A stretch of 64,000 nt of DNA from Streptococcus merionis DSM 19192 (lineage in GTDB: Bacteria > Bacillota > Bacilli > Lactobacillales > Streptococcaceae): positions 157-64,156 of the forward strand of contig NZ_KB904540.1 of NCBI RefSeq assembly GCF_000380085.1. Direction: 5' to 3'. Positions within the stretch are counted from its first letter, which is position 1. Each line of letters begins with the position of its first letter. Of the stretch, positions 17,498 to 28,094 are shown piece after piece. A model generated the notes under the pieces. That model did not search any database and had not been told where the DNA came from. It saw nothing but the letters and a program-made list of their open reading frames with translations. The position numbers and the translations under genes are program-made.

Positions 17498-18271
17498 TTA
17501 GCTCAACCGCTCTTCTTCTTGAAAATCCACAGGCAACCATTTAAGAACGGACTCTATTTTCTTTTCCCAGTAGTACCAGTCATGCGTTCCAGGACTGGTG
17601 CTGTATTCCAAGTCAAAGCCCTTAGCCTTTAATGCTTTCACTGCTAAGTTATTTTGCTCAAAAATGTAATCCTGCTCTCCACACCAAGCCCAGAATTTAG
17701 TTTGTTTATCGGATAAAAGCGCTGAATCCAGCAAAGGGGTCGCTTGGTTTTGAAACTGCTCTATAGACCCAAAAATACCTTCCCAGTAGGCTTGATTCTC
17801 CAACCCTTCTGTCAGCATGCCATCAAAACTGAGAGCACCTGAAAGACTAGCTGCATGGCTGAAATGATTGGTTTCCAGTGCGATTTTAAAAGCGCCATAG
17901 CCACCCATGGAAAGGCCTGCGATAAAGGTTTTCTCACGTTTTTTGGTCATATTCGGGAAAAATCGCTGGAGTACCTTGGGTAATTCTGCTGTCAAGGCAT
18001 CAAAGTAGCGATAACCATATTTGGTATTGGTGTACCAGCCGTTGTTGACGTTTGGAAGCACGATGATTAGATTGGTCGAACGTACCAGGCGTTCCAAACG
18101 CGTCCGTTTCAGCCAAGAATTGTGATTCCCACCCATGCCATGAAGCAGGTAGAGAACTGGGATGTCCTTGTCATCGGGATTGTCCACTCGAGACAGGTCT
18201 GGGTAGATGACATTGACAGGATATTCCAAATCCAAAATATCAGAACGGTATTCAATATTAAAAACTGCCAT
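17498..18271 (-). CDS. estA: EstA-like esterase (esterase D family)
   Basis: 257 residues, alpha/beta hydrolase of the esterase D group. The oxyanion region [17 protein letters not shown] is near residue 42, the nucleophile elbow [10 protein letters not shown] near 119, an acidic residue in WCGEQDYIF near 190, and the His in [12 protein letters not shown] near 230. It matches lactic streptococcal tributyrin esterase EstA in length and in the [20 protein letters not shown] start. It hydrolyses short-chain acyl esters; no signal peptide, so cytosolic. ATG follows TAGGAGGGAAACTT. Placed downstream of the RNase J2 gene, a pairing also seen in pneumococcus (recalled, not checked). Confidence 0.85.
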   Translation of the reverse strand: MAVFNIEYRSDILDLEYPVNVIYPDLSRVDNPDDKDIPVLYLLHGMGGNHNSWLKRTRLERLVRSTNLIIVLPNVNNGWYTNTKYGYRYFDALTAELPKVLQRFFPNMTKKREKTFIAGLSMGGYGAFKIALETNHFSHAASLSGALSFDGMLTEGLENQAYWEGIFGSIEQFQNQATPLLDSALLSDKQTKFWAWCGEQDYIFEQNNLAVKALKAKGFDLEYSTSPGTHDWYYWEKKIESVLKWLPVDFQEEERLS

Positions 18272-18440
18272 AAGTTTCCCTCCTAATGTCAGTAATTGTC
18301 CAAATCTTTCTTCTGCAGATACAAACTCGAATTATATAGGGGCCGAAAGCAAAATTTGTCAGTCATTTTCCATTTTGCTTTCTCATGTCTAGGTTCAGGT
18401 ATTAACAGTCACTCCTCACAAGACTGACTAAGATTGTTAA

Positions 18441-18501
18441 GGGAGTTTGGGACAAACAACCATGAGAGAGTTCCCCATGGTTGTCTGTTTATCTCGCTCC
18501 C
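18441..18501 (-). terminator. Large hairpin after RNase J2 (GGGAC-type repeat)
   Basis: ACAACCATG (18456-18464) pairs with CATGGTTGT (18476-18484), and the outer GGGAG/CTCCC arms extend the stem. It lies between the RNase J2 stop and the esterase gene and belongs to a family of related hairpins in this window (see 20575 and 44014). Confidence 0.5.
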
Positions 18502-18559
18502 TGTCGGAGTTCTAAGTGGTGTAGCCACCACAATTAGTTTTTTTGAACTGCAAGGTGTA

Positions 18560-20221
18560 TCAACGGACTTCCATCAAGACTGGCAGTACCGTAGGACGAC
18601 GCTTGGTCTGGTCGAACAGGTATTTGCCCAAAGCATCTCGGACTTCGCCTTTGAGATCTCCCCAATCAAAGTCGTCTTGCGCCAAGTAATTCTCAACTGT
18701 CGTGTTGACCAAGTCAGCTGCTTCACTCAAGATATCTCTGCTCTTCTTGACATAGACAAAGCCACGCGTATGAACCCTAGCCTTGGCCACAATTTTCTTT
18801 TGCCTGCGGTTGATCGTCATAGCAACGATAAAAATTCCTTCTTCAGAAAGGAGCTTACGATCACGCAACACGACATTTCCCACATCACCAATGGCTTGGC
18901 CATCCAACAAGACATCGCCTGAGGCAACTGAACCTGTGTGAAGAAAAGCATCACCCTCATAAACCATGACATCTCCACGTTTCATGATATAGATATGCTC
19001 TGGCAAGATACCAACTTCTTGGGCAGCCTCAGCATGGGCGGCCAATTGACGGTACTCCCCTTGCGTTGGAAAGAGGTAGTTTGGGTTAAGAATGTTAATC
19101 ATCATCTGGAGATCACGGAAATTCCCGTGACCAGACACGCGCAAGTTATTGGTGATTGATTTGACTTCACCACCAGCACGGTAAATCAGATTTTCCACTC
19201 GAGCAACCATCGCCTCTTTAGAAACAGTCGGTGTCGTCGCAATGAAAACCGTATCCCCATCCTTAATTTGGACATAGCGGTGACGGCCAATTGCCATCTT
19301 ACGAAGGCCTTCTAATGGTTCTCCGATGCGGCCAGTCTCTAAAATGACTAGCTCATGATCTTCAAAACGCGGCAGATCTTTAGGCTTAATGATCAAACGT
19401 TCGTTGGAAACTTTCAGTTTTCCAAGCTTCATAGCTGTGCGCACAATGTTTTCCACATCGTATCCTGTCAAAAGGACATAGCGTCCTGTCTCATCAGCAG
19501 CATCGAAAACCTGCTGAATCCGAGACAAATTGCTGGCAACAGCTGCCACAATGACACGCCCGCTACAGTCTGACATGACGTGAGCGACCTCAGCTTCGAC
19601 CTCTCTTTCGCTGGCAATCTGAATCTTGCTATCAGCGTTAGCTGAATCACTCAGAAGAGCCAAAACGCCCTCACGTCCGATTTCAGCTAAACGCGCAAAG
19701 TCTGTCTGGTAACCATCTTCTGCCGCCTGATCAAACTTGAAATCACCTGTGTAGACAATATTTCCTGCCTTAGTCTTAAGCACAACTCCCAAACTCTCTG
19801 GAATAGAGTGAGTCGTCTTGAAGAAAGACACTTCTGTCACACCAAAATCAATTTCGGTTTCGGCGTTAATGATATGAAAATCGTTAAACTTCTTGGTCAA
19901 ATCGTAATTTTTCACGACCAATTTCGCCAATTCGATGGTTAACTCAGATCCAAAAACAGGCACTTTAACATTGGCCAAAAGATAGGGCAAAGCACCGATC
20001 GCATCAGCGTGTCCATGGGTCAGAAAAACCCCTGCTACTCGTTTTTTATTTTCAACCAGATAGTCCATATTAGGAATCACCAAGTCCACGCCAAGCTGGT
20101 CATTCTCAGGGTATTTCAACCCCGCATCCAAGACAAAAATCGTGTCTTCTATTTCAGCTAGGTAGAGATTTTTACCATTTTCACGAACCCCACCCAGAGC
20201 TATAATTTTTATGTTGTCCAT
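18560..20221 (-). CDS. rnjB: Ribonuclease J2
   Basis: 553 residues, beta-CASP metallo-beta-lactamase RNase. GGVRENGKNLYLAEIEDTIF and VLDAGLKYPEN open the lactamase domain. The metal motif reads THGHADAIGAL where active RNase J1 has HGHEDHIGG, a loss typical of streptococcal RNase J2. The beta-CASP part (about 210-370) holds VIVAAVASNLSRIQQV, and VSGHGNFRDLQMMI near 365 is the post-CASP lactamase motif. The C-terminal domain (about 450-553) mediates assembly. RNase J2 pairs with J1 in mRNA decay and processing and is weakly or not catalytic itself. Length is standard. Confidence 0.93.
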   Translation of the reverse strand: MDNIKIIALGGVRENGKNLYLAEIEDTIFVLDAGLKYPENDQLGVDLVIPNMDYLVENKKRVAGVFLTHGHADAIGALPYLLANVKVPVFGSELTIELAKLVVKNYDLTKKFNDFHIINAETEIDFGVTEVSFFKTTHSIPESLGVVLKTKAGNIVYTGDFKFDQAAEDGYQTDFARLAEIGREGVLALLSDSANADSKIQIASEREVEAEVAHVMSDCSGRVIVAAVASNLSRIQQVFDAADETGRYVLLTGYDVENIVRTAMKLGKLKVSNERLIIKPKDLPRFEDHELVILETGRIGEPLEGLRKMAIGRHRYVQIKDGDTVFIATTPTVSKEAMVARVENLIYRAGGEVKSITNNLRVSGHGNFRDLQMMINILNPNYLFPTQGEYRQLAAHAEAAQEVGILPEHIYIMKRGDVMVYEGDAFLHTGSVASGDVLLDGQAIGDVGNVVLRDRKLLSEEGIFIVAMTINRRQKKIVAKARVHTRGFVYVKKSRDILSEAADLVNTTVENYLAQDDFDWGDLKGEVRDALGKYLFDQTKRRPTVLPVLMEVR

Positions 20222-20574
20222 CTACTTATCCGTCTCCTTTTTTCGCTGCCATCAGAGCGATTATTTCTATTTTATGCTTAATAAATACCAAAACTGACCT
20301 TTTGATAGTTTCTGAGATAGTGTCGATGCAGGTAACTTCTAATGGAGTGTGCATTTTCACAGTCTCACATCTTAATTCAGAAGTGTTATTACTAGGGCAA
20401 AATAATTGCTTATCAGCACGCTTTAGTCATAACGTTAATATTTCTCAATGTAGCTAAAACGCTATCTTAGATTGTTATTGTGTATTATCAGGACAAAGCT
20501 AGCAAAACCTTGTCTCTTTTCACATATGTTCCTCGGTCGCCAAACGGTTTGACCAAGTCGATTGACTGTTTTGA

Positions 20575-20610
20575 GAGTGGGACAGACAGCCATGATGGTC
20601 TGTCTCACTC
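20575..20610. repeat. GGGAC-type hairpin repeat
   Basis: GAGTGGGACAGAC pairs with GTCTGTCTCACTC (one mismatch or G-U) around a short CCATGATGG core. The same GTGGGACA/TGTCTC layout occurs at 18441 and 44014, and degraded forms at 27288 and 33489. The rest of the gap 20222-20690 shows no gene. Confidence 0.6.
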
Positions 20611-20690
20611 CCCTATTATCCTTTATTATACCGTATTTCCCAAGGAAAAACAAAAATGGAGCTGCTGACAGCTGGTTTTAGAAGGAAAAT

Positions 20691-20727
20691 AAAACCTCTC
20701 CTATTTTGATAAACAGGAAGAGGTTTT
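20691..20727 (-). terminator. Terminator of the cellobiose PTS operon
   Basis: AAAACCTCT (20691-20699) pairs with AGAGGTTTT (20719-20727); inside, CCT/AGG adds to the stem. The minus strand continues TTTTATTTT. It lies just past the EIIC stop. Confidence 0.75.
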
Positions 20728-20749
20728 CTTATGACTTCTCAGAGATTAT

Positions 20750-22117
20750 CTAAGAAATGGAAGTTTCCATTGCTGAGCCTTGTTCTTCAGCATAAAGTTT
20801 TTTATCGTAAGCACGGATAAATGGATAGTAGACCAAAAAGGCTGCAAGTGCTGTGACAAAGGCTACTGGAACAGCTTTTATATCAGCAGTACCAAGGAAA
20901 GCACCGATACCAAGTGGTGTTGGCCATGGCACTTGAGCAATAACTGGACGAATCAAGCCCATAGCATTGACAAAGTAGTAAATTGTCGCAGAAGTCATTG
21001 GTGCTAAGATAAATGGAATGGCTAATGATGGATTATAGATAATAGGAATACCAAAGATAAGGGGTTCATTGATATTGAAGATCCCTGGAACAAGAGATGC
21101 TTTACCGATAGCGCTTAATTGTTCTGACTTAGCACGCGTTGCCAACCAAATACAAAGTCCTAATGTCGCACCAGAACCACCAGCAATGACAAACATGTTT
21201 GACCACTCACCTGCAACAGCAAAGTTAGCACCAGCCGCATTTTCAGCCATATTAGCTAATGCGATTGGATTAACAAAAGCAAAGACAATGTTTGCACCGT
21301 GGATACCAACAACCCAAAGAAGTTGTGTCAAGAGATAGATAATCATGATACCAAGCCATGAGTTTGTCAATCCAGAGACAAAACTAAATGGAATCGCAAT
21401 CACTTTAAAAATGTCTGTACCTAAGGCGATCAAAACACCATTGAGAATCAGCACAAAAAAAGCAATCACAAAACTTGGAATCAGAGCTGTAAAACCACGT
21501 GAAACGCCTTCTGGAACCGCATCTGGCATTTTGATAACCCAGTTGTTTTTCACACAGAGACGATAAAGCATTACCGCTACCACAGCCATGATAATAGCTG
21601 TAAAGATACCTGTCGTACCAAAGCGTGACACCCCATTGCTCATTGCCCAACCGTCAACAATAACTGCGCCTTCTTCTAGGTTTTGAACAGCTGTCATCAC
21701 ACCACCTTCAAAAACAAGTTGTGGAACAGTCATGATGAAGGCAAAGAGTGAAAGTAGGGCACCGTTAATCGGTGTCAAATTGAGGTCTTCTTCCTCTGCA
21801 TAAATTTTAGTTAATTCATATCCTAGTGCCAAACAGAAATAAAGCGACAAAACACCCATCGTGGCATAGTTTGCAATCATGTAGAGAGATGTGAACTTAT
21901 CAAAGGATGCTGCAAAGATATCGGCAACAAATGGCCAAAATGAGAATGCTAAAGGAATAATCGAGAATACCAAAAACATTGAACCAACAATGGTAAATGG
22001 TACCGCAGCCATACCTGCTGCTGTGATTGCACGAACTACCTTATACTGAGCCAATTTCCCCATTGGCCCCATAACGTGGTTCTCTAAAAAACCGAATAAT
22101 CCACCTTGATTTTCCAT
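20750..22117 (-). CDS. celD: PTS EIIC, lactose/cellobiose family
   Basis: 455 residues, starting at the ATG after GGAGGAGGTTATCCAC; an in-frame TTG at 22135 lies inside that ribosome site and is rejected. About ten membrane segments. VVGIHGANIVFAFVNPIALA (about 255-275) and SLVPGIFNINEPLIFGIPII (about 335-355) are hallmark stretches of the Lac-family EIIC; the latter holds the sugar-binding NEP. It moves and phosphorylates cellobiose or a related beta-glucoside with the EIIA and EIIB encoded upstream. Last gene of the locus, 185 bases after the small membrane protein gene, before a terminator. The order bglA-EIIB-regulator-EIIA-membrane protein-EIIC equals that of the pneumococcal cel locus. 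Confidence 0.9.
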   Translation of the reverse strand: MENQGGLFGFLENHVMGPMGKLAQYKVVRAITAAGMAAVPFTIVGSMFLVFSIIPLAFSFWPFVADIFAASFDKFTSLYMIANYATMGVLSLYFCLALGYELTKIYAEEEDLNLTPINGALLSLFAFIMTVPQLVFEGGVMTAVQNLEEGAVIVDGWAMSNGVSRFGTTGIFTAIIMAVVAVMLYRLCVKNNWVIKMPDAVPEGVSRGFTALIPSFVIAFFVLILNGVLIALGTDIFKVIAIPFSFVSGLTNSWLGIMIIYLLTQLLWVVGIHGANIVFAFVNPIALANMAENAAGANFAVAGEWSNMFVIAGGSGATLGLCIWLATRAKSEQLSAIGKASLVPGIFNINEPLIFGIPIIYNPSLAIPFILAPMTSATIYYFVNAMGLIRPVIAQVPWPTPLGIGAFLGTADIKAVPVAFVTALAAFLVYYPFIRAYDKKLYAEEQGSAMETSIS

Positions 22118-22301
22118 GTGGATAACCTCCTCCAAAATTTTTTATTTTATGTAACTGAATTTGAGCTAAATGCTCGATTTCGTTTCGTCTAGCTAAGTTG
22201 ATTTCATCGCAAAACTCCTAGCCGTTCTGGTCTAGGTACGTCAGTGTCATCAAAGATGACTGACCGCCATTTTCCAACACCTTTTTCAAGTCGCTCATGG
22301 C

Positions 22302-22820
22302 TTATACAAATTTTTCAAGTTGCTTGATGCGGTGGTAAGCCTTATCCTTATTATTCGCAATCAAGGCAATACGATGTAGGTTAGCATAGGCCAATACAAT
22401 ACCCACACTCCAAAGTCCAGTCAGGAATAACTTGGTTGCAATACTGTCTGAAAATACAGGAAACATCAGTCCCAACTGATCTGTCAGATAAATCCACCCT
22501 ATCAGAACCATTTGCAAGACAAACGCTACTTGGAAAAAGACTTTCGTCCAACTTAGATAAACAGTATCTGTTCCGTACATTCTTAGCTGTTCAGCTGCTG
22601 CTAAGACACTAAGAATAAGCATCACTATAGGGATAAGTCCATAAAAGCTCCACTCTAGAATCTGTGCCACCAGCCAATAGAGATTAGCGAAGAAAAATCC
22701 TGCAATGGAATATCTCATCATTAGATATCGGCTAAATTTTGTACTTTTTAAAGCAGCCTGCTTGCGTGCATCATGTGATGCTTTTTTTCTTTGTGATAGC
22801 ACTTGGCTTTGATTTCTCAT
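22302..22820 (-). CDS. Cellobiose-locus membrane protein, unknown function
   Basis: 172 residues. ATG at 22820 follows AGGAGTGCCC; a GTG six bases upstream lies too close to that site. The first 35 residues are basic (RKKASHDARKQAALKSTKFS), then about four hydrophobic segments (about 40-60, 63-82, 95-118, 130-155), and a basic tail. No known domain. It sits between EIIA and EIIC genes of the cellobiose PTS, eight bases after the former, and an equivalent small membrane gene is recalled at the same place in the pneumococcal locus. It may help EIIC assembly or sugar entry; this is a guess from position. Confidence 0.75.
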   Translation of the reverse strand: MRNQSQVLSQRKKASHDARKQAALKSTKFSRYLMMRYSIAGFFFANLYWLVAQILEWSFYGLIPIVMLILSVLAAAEQLRMYGTDTVYLSWTKVFFQVAFVLQMVLIGWIYLTDQLGLMFPVFSDSIATKLFLTGLWSVGIVLAYANLHRIALIANNKDKAYHRIKQLEKFV

Positions 22821-22828
22821 GGGCACTC

Positions 22829-23143
22829 CTATCCTACTTTTTTATACAGCTCCAACATCTCTAAGGCCACTTCACGCAGGGTCATGGTGGTCATCAAATG
22901 GTCTTGAGCATGAACCATAATGATTTCAATTTTGATTTCAGTGCCGCCTGCGTACTCCTGTAAAAGGCGTGTTTGGGCTTGATGGGCTAGAAGAATTTCA
23001 TCATTGGCTTCTTCTAATTTCTGCGCCGCATCTTCGTAGTTTCCCTCTCGCATAGCAGCGAAAGCTTCATGAATAACTGTTCGACCATTGCCGCTGTTTA
23101 AAATAATTTCAAATGCAGCAACTTGAACTTCTTCAGGATTCAT
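22829..23143 (-). CDS. celC: PTS EIIA, lactose/cellobiose family
   Basis: 104 residues, all-helical Lac-family EIIA. The phosphorylated His lies in IEIIMVHAQDHLMTTMTL (about residue 78), with the family's AFEIILNSGNGRTVIHEAF opening. It passes phosphate from HPr to EIIB. The ATG overlaps the regulator stop by 11 bases and follows AGGGGGAGTAAACG, so translation is coupled with celR. Cytosolic. Length is standard. Confidence 0.92.
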   Translation of the reverse strand: MNPEEVQVAAFEIILNSGNGRTVIHEAFAAMREGNYEDAAQKLEEANDEILLAHQAQTRLLQEYAGGTEIKIEIIMVHAQDHLMTTMTLREVALEMLELYKKVG

Positions 23144-25154
23144 CGTTTACTCCCCCTAATTCTGTTATAAAAATACGTTTAAACGTTTCAAAGTCTTGAG
23201 ATTGACTCAAGGCTTCCACAAGCTCAGGCCGATCAACGAGGTCAACAATCGCATTGGTGATGACCTTAAGGCCGTCATTATTTCTCTTGCTAATGGACGG
23301 CAGAAAAACGAGCTTGACTGCGTCAGATTCATCTCCCCAGCTAAGACCATTTGGTATGAGCGCAACGGCCACTTTTAACTCATCCGAAACTGGCTTAATG
23401 GGATGCGGAACAGCAATCATCTCACTAAAGAGCACTGAGCTGAGGCGTTCCCGCTGGGACATCATTTCATGCAGACGCATTTGAAATTTGTCGTCCTCGC
23501 GGTCACTTAGCTGCTCAACCATCTGACGCAATAGCGATTCTTTGTTCGCTCTCTCCGAATATTCAATGTAAAAATAGTTCGGTGAGAAGAAAGACTCGAA
23601 TAAAGTGGCTAAATTTTCTCCCGTTGTTCGCTGTTCATGCGATTGGTTTGCTTGCCGTGTTTTTTCAAACTGCTCAATTTTGTGTCTTATGTGGATCAGT
23701 TCATCTTCTTTCAGAAAGACTGACGTGGTAAAGACTGGAATGTTGAAAATAAGATTAGAAAGATCGATTGATGAGATGATAAAATCAATGCCTTTGAGTT
23801 TTTCATCTGTAATCTCATAGTAACCAATCACATCACTGATGGTCACGTATTGCCGCAGTTCATTTTCGATCCGACTTCTTAGCATTTGCGCCGAACCATA
23901 ACCTGTCGCACAAATGACTAAAACGTTAAATTTGAGCTGCTCCTTGAAGCGTTCTTGTGCAGCCATAAAGTGAAGCGCCACATAGGCGATTTCATCTTCT
24001 GATAGCGTGAAATCAACAAAAGATGGCATCGCATTTAGGGTCTTTTCAGCCAATTCAAAGGCTTGAGGATAATTAGCCTTTATATCTTCTAGTAACGGAT
24101 TATCCAAGGTAATGCCACTGCTACTTCTTAGATAAAGGGTCGCAAGATGGGTCAAAAGCCCTTCCATCAACTGAAAATCCTGTTGAACACTCAAGGCTTG
24201 GTCAGCAAAGATAAGCTCTAACGCTTGACTCAGTTCCTGCCGAATAGGTGACACCTGATCAGTATCATAGCTGTCACTTTCTAGCTTTCCTTTGGAAATC
24301 AGGTGAAGAGCGATGTAGGCTACTTCCTCTTCTGGAAAGTCTAGTTTTGTGGCCAGACTAATGCGATCCATGATCCTCCTTGCGACACGAATTTCTGTAT
24401 CGTGCTCTGGACCAACGACGTCATCGATAGACGAGATGCGAAATCCTTCCGCCAAGCGTCGAATAGCAAGCGCTAAATGAACGACGAGATTTTGAATCAC
24501 AAAATCTGATAGTTGTAAGCCTGCTTCTCGACACTCGTCCAAGACGATCACTGTCAAGGCTTCAAAATTGATTTTCCCATAAACCAGCTCTTCATCTACA
24601 TAATGGTAAAGTGTCTGAAAAAAACCATTGCTGAAGAAATAATCCATGATAAAGCGCCGAATTTGTTGTTCTTCGCCTTTGACGTAGACGCCTTTATTGG
24701 CTTTGCTTTCGATTGTTAGCTGGTAAGGTTCAAGCACTTTTCTGATCCTTTTAAAATCACTAGAAAGTGTTGAGCGACTGACAAACAGCTCTTCTGCCAA
24801 ATCATCAAAGTAGAGATTTTTTTGTTCCAATAAGAGTTTATTGAGAATGTAACTATGGCGATCGTTGATATCAGTCGTGTCCTGAGAGGCAAAGAGTGCA
24901 TCTGCTGAGCTAAATTGCTTGGCCAGTTTTTTGATCGATTCCTCATCTTCAAACTGCAACTGATACCCTTGCCCCTGCTTAGACACTAATGTAACACCTG
25001 AAAAGTCCTCTAGTTCCTGAGAGATGTTGCGCATATAGGTTCTGATGGTCCGATCAGAACATCCTAAAAGCTCTGCTAGTTCTAGACTTGTCGTAAAATC
25101 TTCCTTGTGTTTCAGCAAATGCTGAACAAGTATTTTTTCCTTGTTTGTAAGCAT
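23133..25154 (-). CDS. celR: CelR-type PRD transcriptional activator
   Basis: 673 residues. ATG at 25154 lies eight bases after GGAGG; the GTG at 25169 overlaps that site. N-terminal helix-turn-helix (LAELLGCSDRTIRTYMRNIS, about 30-50), a second HTH/Mga-like part (LAEELFVSRSTLSSDFKRI, about 115), two PRDs (about 200-300 and 310-410) with conserved His in VVHLALAIRR and YIALHLISKG, an EIIB-like domain with Cys in NVLVICATGYGSAQ (about 420), and an EIIA-like C-terminus with His in MIAVPHPIKPV (about 585). PTS phosphorylation of the PRDs and of the Cys/His tunes activity. It probably activates the bglA and EIIB promoters, each with a TTTTCC-N10-GGAAAA site. Confidence 0.9.
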   Translation of the reverse strand: MLTNKEKILVQHLLKHKEDFTTSLELAELLGCSDRTIRTYMRNISQELEDFSGVTLVSKQGQGYQLQFEDEESIKKLAKQFSSADALFASQDTTDINDRHSYILNKLLLEQKNLYFDDLAEELFVSRSTLSSDFKRIRKVLEPYQLTIESKANKGVYVKGEEQQIRRFIMDYFFSNGFFQTLYHYVDEELVYGKINFEALTVIVLDECREAGLQLSDFVIQNLVVHLALAIRRLAEGFRISSIDDVVGPEHDTEIRVARRIMDRISLATKLDFPEEEVAYIALHLISKGKLESDSYDTDQVSPIRQELSQALELIFADQALSVQQDFQLMEGLLTHLATLYLRSSSGITLDNPLLEDIKANYPQAFELAEKTLNAMPSFVDFTLSEDEIAYVALHFMAAQERFKEQLKFNVLVICATGYGSAQMLRSRIENELRQYVTISDVIGYYEITDEKLKGIDFIISSIDLSNLIFNIPVFTTSVFLKEDELIHIRHKIEQFEKTRQANQSHEQRTTGENLATLFESFFSPNYFYIEYSERANKESLLRQMVEQLSDREDDKFQMRLHEMMSQRERLSSVLFSEMIAVPHPIKPVSDELKVAVALIPNGLSWGDESDAVKLVFLPSISKRNNDGLKVITNAIVDLVDRPELVEALSQSQDFETFKRIFITELGGVNDES

Positions 25155-25211
25155 ATGATCTGCCTCCACTTCATTCAGTCAGATTTACAATACTATTTGT
25201 CAGGTCAAAAC

Positions 25212-25526
25212 TTAAATGTTTTCCAAAATCAGATTAGCCATTTTTTCAATTCCCATTGGAATTGGGATATAGGCTTGCGGTGGAATTTGTGCAATTTTAC
25301 GCCCCGCGCGCTCTGCCGCTTCTGAGAATTGTTTGTAGTACATTTTTGTCTGTGGGCTGACAAGGTAGAGGTCAAAATCTCCTTTTTCAATCGCCTTGCC
25401 ACCCTCATTTGCGTTAATCGCATCGACTTCAATATCATGACCTTTTGTCTTGAAATACTCCGTTGTTTTTTTCGCCATAAGAGATGAAGACATGCCTGCT
25501 GCACAGATAATTAATGCTTTTGCCAT
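25212..25526 (-). CDS. celB: PTS EIIB, lactose/cellobiose family
   Basis: 104 residues. MAKALIICAAGMSSSLMAKK carries the phosphorylated Cys8 and P-loop. PQAYIPIPMGIEKMANLILE closes the domain as in cellobiose EIIB. It takes phosphate from EIIA and gives it to the sugar during EIIC transport. First gene of the EIIB-celR-EIIA-membrane-EIIC operon, 57 bases ahead of celR, with a CelR-like site, a cre-like site and a -35/-10 pair upstream. ATG follows AAAGGAGCTATCACT. Confidence 0.92.
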   Translation of the reverse strand: MAKALIICAAGMSSSLMAKKTTEYFKTKGHDIEVDAINANEGGKAIEKGDFDLYLVSPQTKMYYKQFSEAAERAGRKIAQIPPQAYIPIPMGIEKMANLILENI

Positions 25527-25559
25527 AGTGATAGCTCCTTTTATTTATTTACTGATTCC

Positions 25560-25618
25560 AGTATAGGATAAAACGTTTTCATTGTGAAGTTAGCTTTTTT
25601 CCGTATTGATGCGGAAAA
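25560..25618 (-). promoter_or_regulatory. Promoter of the cellobiose PTS operon with cre-like and CelR-like sites
   Basis: -10 TATACT at 25560-25565 and -35 TTCACA at 25583-25588, 17 bases apart. A cre-like TGAAAACGTTTTAT (25568-25581, minus) fills the spacer. TTTTCC-N10-GGAAAA at 25597-25618 lies just upstream of the -35, where an activator would bind. Confidence 0.7.
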
Positions 25619-25804
25619 GTTTCCTTATTGATTTTTAGAAGCAAGTCAGTCACCGCTCTAATTCGCACATAAGCTGGTGCTAAAACCTGTAAAATTGTTT
25701 TTTCTACTAAGGCTAATTCTCAATCGTTTCAATACAGCCTAAATCGGCCTAATTATACTCAACTTCAAATGGTGAGACAAACATCTCTCCCTTAACAAGA
25801 CAAA

Positions 25805-27452
<1,648 letters not shown>

Positions 27453-27461
27453 ATCATCTTT

Positions 27462-27520
27462 ATTATATCTCTTTGAAAGCGCAAACAACATGGACACTTT
27501 TTCCACAGCGATACGGAAAA
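27462..27520 (-). promoter_or_regulatory. bglA promoter with cre-like and CelR-like sites
   Basis: -10 TATAAT at 27462-27467. A cre-like TGAAAGCGCAAACA (27474-27487, plus reading, one mismatch to consensus) covers the spacer. TTTTCC-N10-GGAAAA at 27499-27520 starts 32 bases above the -10 edge, the same distance as in the EIIB promoter. Confidence 0.7.
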
Positions 27521-27550
27521 AAAGAGGAGCGAGACTCTCTTGTCCGCTCC
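27518..27550 (-). terminator. Terminator overlapping the CelR-like site
   Basis: GGAGCG (27526-27531) pairs with CGCTCC (27545-27550), with GAC/GTC inside; the minus strand continues TCTTTTTTT. It ends the gene at 27557, and its U-tract shares bases with the GGAAAA half of the operator. Confidence 0.7.
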
Positions 27551-27556
27551 CATTTA

Positions 27557-27874
27557 TCAAAAATTGAAAAACTTACGTGCTGACGACACGGAAAAATCTG
27601 CTGGTGCCAAACCGTAAACCTCTGTCATCAACTCTTTAATCCGTTTATCAGAAACCTGACTTTCAACGACTACTGTATTATCAACGCCTCCTGTCTTTTT
27701 GAAGGCTTCCTTGATCCGCGAGTCTTCAAAATCTGGAATACTCTGCCTATCTTTAAAAGAGATAACATAATCCCAAACACCTCCCACTGGGCGTGTTGAA
27801 AATAAATTCTTAAAAATCATATAGCCGAAAAAAGCAACAACAGCAACTACTAATAAACCAAACATGGCATCCAT
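27557..27874 (-). CDS. Small membrane-anchored protein, unknown function
   Basis: 105 residues from an ATG nine bases after AGGAG (27874); an ATG at 27883 overlaps that site. One N-terminal hydrophobic segment (FGLLVVAVVAFFGYMIFKNL), then a soluble part of about 80 residues (VWDYVISFKDRQSIPDFEDS ... VYGLAPADF). No known motif. The soluble part probably faces the cytoplasm, given the positive residues after the segment (uncertain). It lies just upstream of the cellobiose locus, has its own terminator, and is 211 bases from the ABC transporter genes. It could be independent of both. Confidence 0.6.
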   Translation of the reverse strand: MDAMFGLLVVAVVAFFGYMIFKNLFSTRPVGGVWDYVISFKDRQSIPDFEDSRIKEAFKKTGGVDNTVVVESQVSDKRIKELMTEVYGLAPADFSVSSARKFFNF

Positions 27875-28094
27875 CTTAAACATCTCCTCTCAATCATATA
27901 ACAGTTACACCATTTGTAAAAAAATCGGCGGATCCGTAAAGCAAGGATAGCCCGGTTGGAGACAAACGGATAAAACCATTTCACACCTCAACACAGTCTA
28001 ACAAACTAATATATAAGAGTATCTTAACAAACTTATCAGCCATTGTCAATCGCAAAATTTTCCGCATCTCTTGACGCGGCAAGCCCTTCCTTTC

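Noticed and set aside
18434-18922. 162-residue plus-strand ORF opposite RNase J2
   Set aside because: Antisense shadow of the 3' end of a conserved gene plus a hairpin repeat.
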